64,000 nt of DNA, taken from contig NZ_CP091139.2 of assembly GCF_021582895.2 (NCBI RefSeq), forward strand, positions 2,790,001 through 2,854,000. The letters run 5' to 3'. Made by a program: the position numbers and the translations under genes. A model generated the notes under the pieces. That model was not told where the DNA came from and made no database searches. It saw only the letters and a program-made list of their open reading frames with translations. Shown here one piece after another: positions 61,854 to 64,000 of the stretch; the stretch's first letter is position 1; the number at the start of each line of letters is the position of its first letter. The DNA comes from Microbacterium elymi. GTDB lineage: Bacteria; Actinomycetota; Actinomycetes; Actinomycetales; Microbacteriaceae.

Positions 61854-64000
61854 TTGGCACACGGCAAGAAGCTCGTCATCGTCGAGTCCCCGACCAAGAT
61901 GAAGTCGATCCAGGGATATCTCGGCGACGGCTACGAGGTGCTCAGCTCGGTCGGTCACATCCGCGACCTGGCCGATCGCAAGGCGATCCCACCCGAGCTG
62001 AAGAAGACCTCGGTGGGTCGCTATTCGATCGACATCGAGAACGACTTCGCCCCCTACTACGTCGAGTCCGAGCGCGGCAAGAAGACCGTCGCCGAACTCA
62101 AGCGGGCGCTGAAGACGAGCGACGAACTCCTGCTGGCCACCGATGAGGACCGCGAGGGCGAGGCCATCGCGTGGCACCTGCTCGAGGCGCTCAAGCCGAA
62201 GGTCCCGGTCAAGCGCATGGTGTTCCACGAGATCACCAAGGACGCCATCCGTGCCGCCGTCGACAACACCCGCGAGCTCGACCTCGACCTGGTCGATGCG
62301 CAGGAGACCCGCCGCATCCTGGACCGGCTGTTCGGCTGGGACATCTCGCCGGTGCTCTGGCTGAAGGTGCAGCAGGGGCTGTCGGCCGGTCGCGTGCAGT
62401 CCGCGGCGACCCGGCTGGTCGTCGACCGCGAGCGCGAGCGGATGGCGTTCGTCTCCGCCTCGTACTGGGATGTCGCGGCCTCGGCCGCGAAGCACGCCGA
62501 CGCGTTCGGCATCCAGCTGGCGCGCCTGGACGGCGCGCCCATCGCCCGCGGCACGGACTTCGACGATCGCGGCCAGCTGAAGAAGGCCGTCGTCGTGCTG
62601 GACGAAGCGCGCGCCACGGCCCTGGCGGCGGCGGTCGCCGAAGCGGCCGAGGGGTCGGTCACCAAGCTGGAGTCCAAGCCCGGCACCCGCCGCCCGTACG
62701 CGCCGTTCACGACCTCGACGATGCAGCAGGAAGCCGGTCGCAAGCTCTCGATGAGCGCCAAGCACGCGATGAGCGTGGCCCAGCGCCTGTACGAGAAGGG
62801 GTTCATCACCTATATGCGCACCGACTCGACCGCGCTGTCGACGCAGGCGGTCCAGGCGGCGCGCGAGCAGGCCGTGCAAGCTGTACGGGCCGAAGGCGGT
62901 GCCGCTGAACCCGCGCGTCTACAAGAGCAAGAGCAAGAACGCGCAGGAGGCGCACGAGGCCATCCGTCCGTCGGGTGAGCAGTTCCGCACGCCGTCGCAG
63001 GTGACCGGCTCCCTCGACCGCGACGAGGCGCGACTGTACGAGTTGATCTGGAAGCGGACCGTCGCCAGCCAGATGTCCGATGCCACGTACGAGACCACGA
63101 CCGTGACCCTGCAGATCGCCCTGCCCGATCAGAGCGCCGAGTTCACGGCATCCGGCACCGTGTACACCTTCAAGGGATTCCTCGAGGCGTACGAGGAGGG
63201 CCGGGACGAGAAGCGCTCGGACAGCGACAAGCAGAACGATCAGGCCCTGCCCCAGCTGGCGGTCGGCGACGTGCTGGCCATCCGCGACGTCGAGCCCAAG
63301 GGGCACGCCACCGCGCCGAAGCCGCGCTACACCGAGGCATCCCTGGTCAAGGCGCTGGAGGAGAAGGGCATCGGCCGGCCGTCCACGTTCGCCAGCATCA
63401 TCGACACGATCCTGGCCCGCGGCTACGTCACCAAGCGCGGGCAGGCGCTCGTGCCCAGCTGGACCGCGTTCAGCGTGATCCGGCTGCTTGAGCAGCACTT
63501 CACCGACCTGGTCGACTACGACTTCACCGCCGCGCTGGAAGACGATCTGGACGCCATCGCCCGCGGCGAGCAGAAGCGCGTGGACTGGCTCAAGGAGTTC
63601 TACTTCGGCTCCGAGGGCCACGCCGGTCTGCGCCACATCGTCGACAACCTCGGTGAGATCGATGCGCGCGAGCTGAACTCCACCCGCATCACCGACAACG
63701 CCGTGCTGCGCATCGGGCGGTATGGTCCGTACCTGGAGGTCACCGACCCGGAGCATCCGGACGCCGAGGTGCGGCGGGTGAACCTGCCCGAAGAGCTGGC
63801 ACCGGACGAGCTGACCCCGGCCAAGGCGCAGGAGCTCATCGACGCCCCGGTGGCGGGCGACCGCGTGCTGGGCGAGAACCCCGAGAACGGCAAGCTCATC
63901 GTGGTGAAGGACGGGCGATACGGCCCGTACGTGCAGGAGGTCGAGCCCGAGGACCCGGAGCGGGTGGATGCTGCCACCGGCGAGGTCGTGGATGCCGCGC
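61854..64000 (+). CDS. topA: DNA topoisomerase I, N-terminal ~715 residues (one indel)
   Basis: TopA relaxes negative supercoils. The start is a TTG at 61854, preceded by AAAGGA and giving AHGKKLVIVESPTKMKSIQG; an in-frame ATG at 61824 lacks a ribosome site. Toprim motifs follow: LLATDEDREGEAIAWHL. The active-site Tyr is in KGFITYMRTDS at about residue 320. Later come PKPRYTEASLVKALEEKGIG and a C-terminal repeat domain (NAVLRIGRYGPYLEV; LIVVKDGRYGPYVQE). An extra A near 62876 (GCAAGC for GCAGC) shifts the frame; correction gives EQAVQLYGPKAVPLNPR. The gene is cut by the window end. Confidence 0.95.

Overview
The window is chromosomal DNA from a high-GC Gram-positive actinobacterium. It most resembles the family Microbacteriaceae (Microbacterium-like). 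The evidence is very high GC, frequent GTG/TTG starts, a DUF222-type HNH gene fragment at the left edge, an actinobacterial 6C-like RNA beside acs and a Tad pilus locus, an aspartokinase/asd pair and a membrane malate:quinone oxidoreductase. It carries two tRNAs, an SRP RNA and a candidate 6C RNA. I see no complete transposase, phage or CRISPR array.

Layout. 0-13.9 kb: repair, redox and regulator genes: DUF222/HNH fragment, SDR with an internal repeat, GNAT, YcaQ-like winged-helix protein, msrB-msrA, short 6-phosphogluconate dehydrogenase, aldo/keto reductase with a divergent TetR, a cNMP-domain thioredoxin-reductase-like flavoprotein divergent from a UBP zinc-finger protein, an MFS exporter with a divergent TetR, and a zinc-ribbon MBL protein. 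14.2-15.2 kb: CmtR-type metal sensor with a CDF exporter. 15.4-20.1 kb: tRNA-Ser, then a MoxR-DUF58-transglutaminase operon. 20.2-27.3 kb: SRP RNA, pta-ackA, beta-phosphoglucomutase-like HAD and GH65 phosphorylase. 27.7-35.9 kb: dnaX-recR, an EamA transporter, lysC-asd, mqo. 36.0-43.6 kb: one very large LPXTG-anchored surface protein. 43.6-48.2 kb: thymidine kinase, DUF1295 protein, lldR-lldD lactate operon, HAD phosphatase, tRNA-Pro. 48.3-55.0 kb: two paralogous class A penicillin-binding proteins bracketing a pentapeptide-repeat protein and a metallophosphoesterase. 55.0-58.4 kb: DUF4177 protein, RidA, a GIY-YIG nuclease embedded in a palindromic repeat array, acs. 58.6-61.8 kb: 6C-like RNA and a compact Tad pilus operon. 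61.85 kb to the end: topA, cut by the window edge.

The main caveat is that about 60 single-base indels break genes across the window, including dnaX, recR, lysC, asd, mqo, acs, pta, ackA and topA. More than half are single extra bases inside what should be GCWGC (GCAGC or GCTGC), giving GCAAGC, GCTTGC, GCCTGC or GCTCGC. Most of the rest are lost bases in G/C runs or next to the same motif. After correction the reading frames close exactly and gene lengths become multiples of three. I therefore read these as consensus sequence errors, probably long-read errors at a methylated GCWGC motif, and not as pseudogenes. Genes are annotated as intact with the indel sites stated.

Functionally the region combines acetate metabolism (pta, ackA, acs), lactate and malate oxidation (lldD, mqo), disaccharide phosphorolysis (GH65 with a phosphoglucomutase), cell-wall synthesis and surface display (PBPs, LPXTG protein, Tad pilus), DNA replication and repair (dnaX, recR, topA) and drug/metal export. 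Several divergent promoters carry clear inverted-repeat operators.
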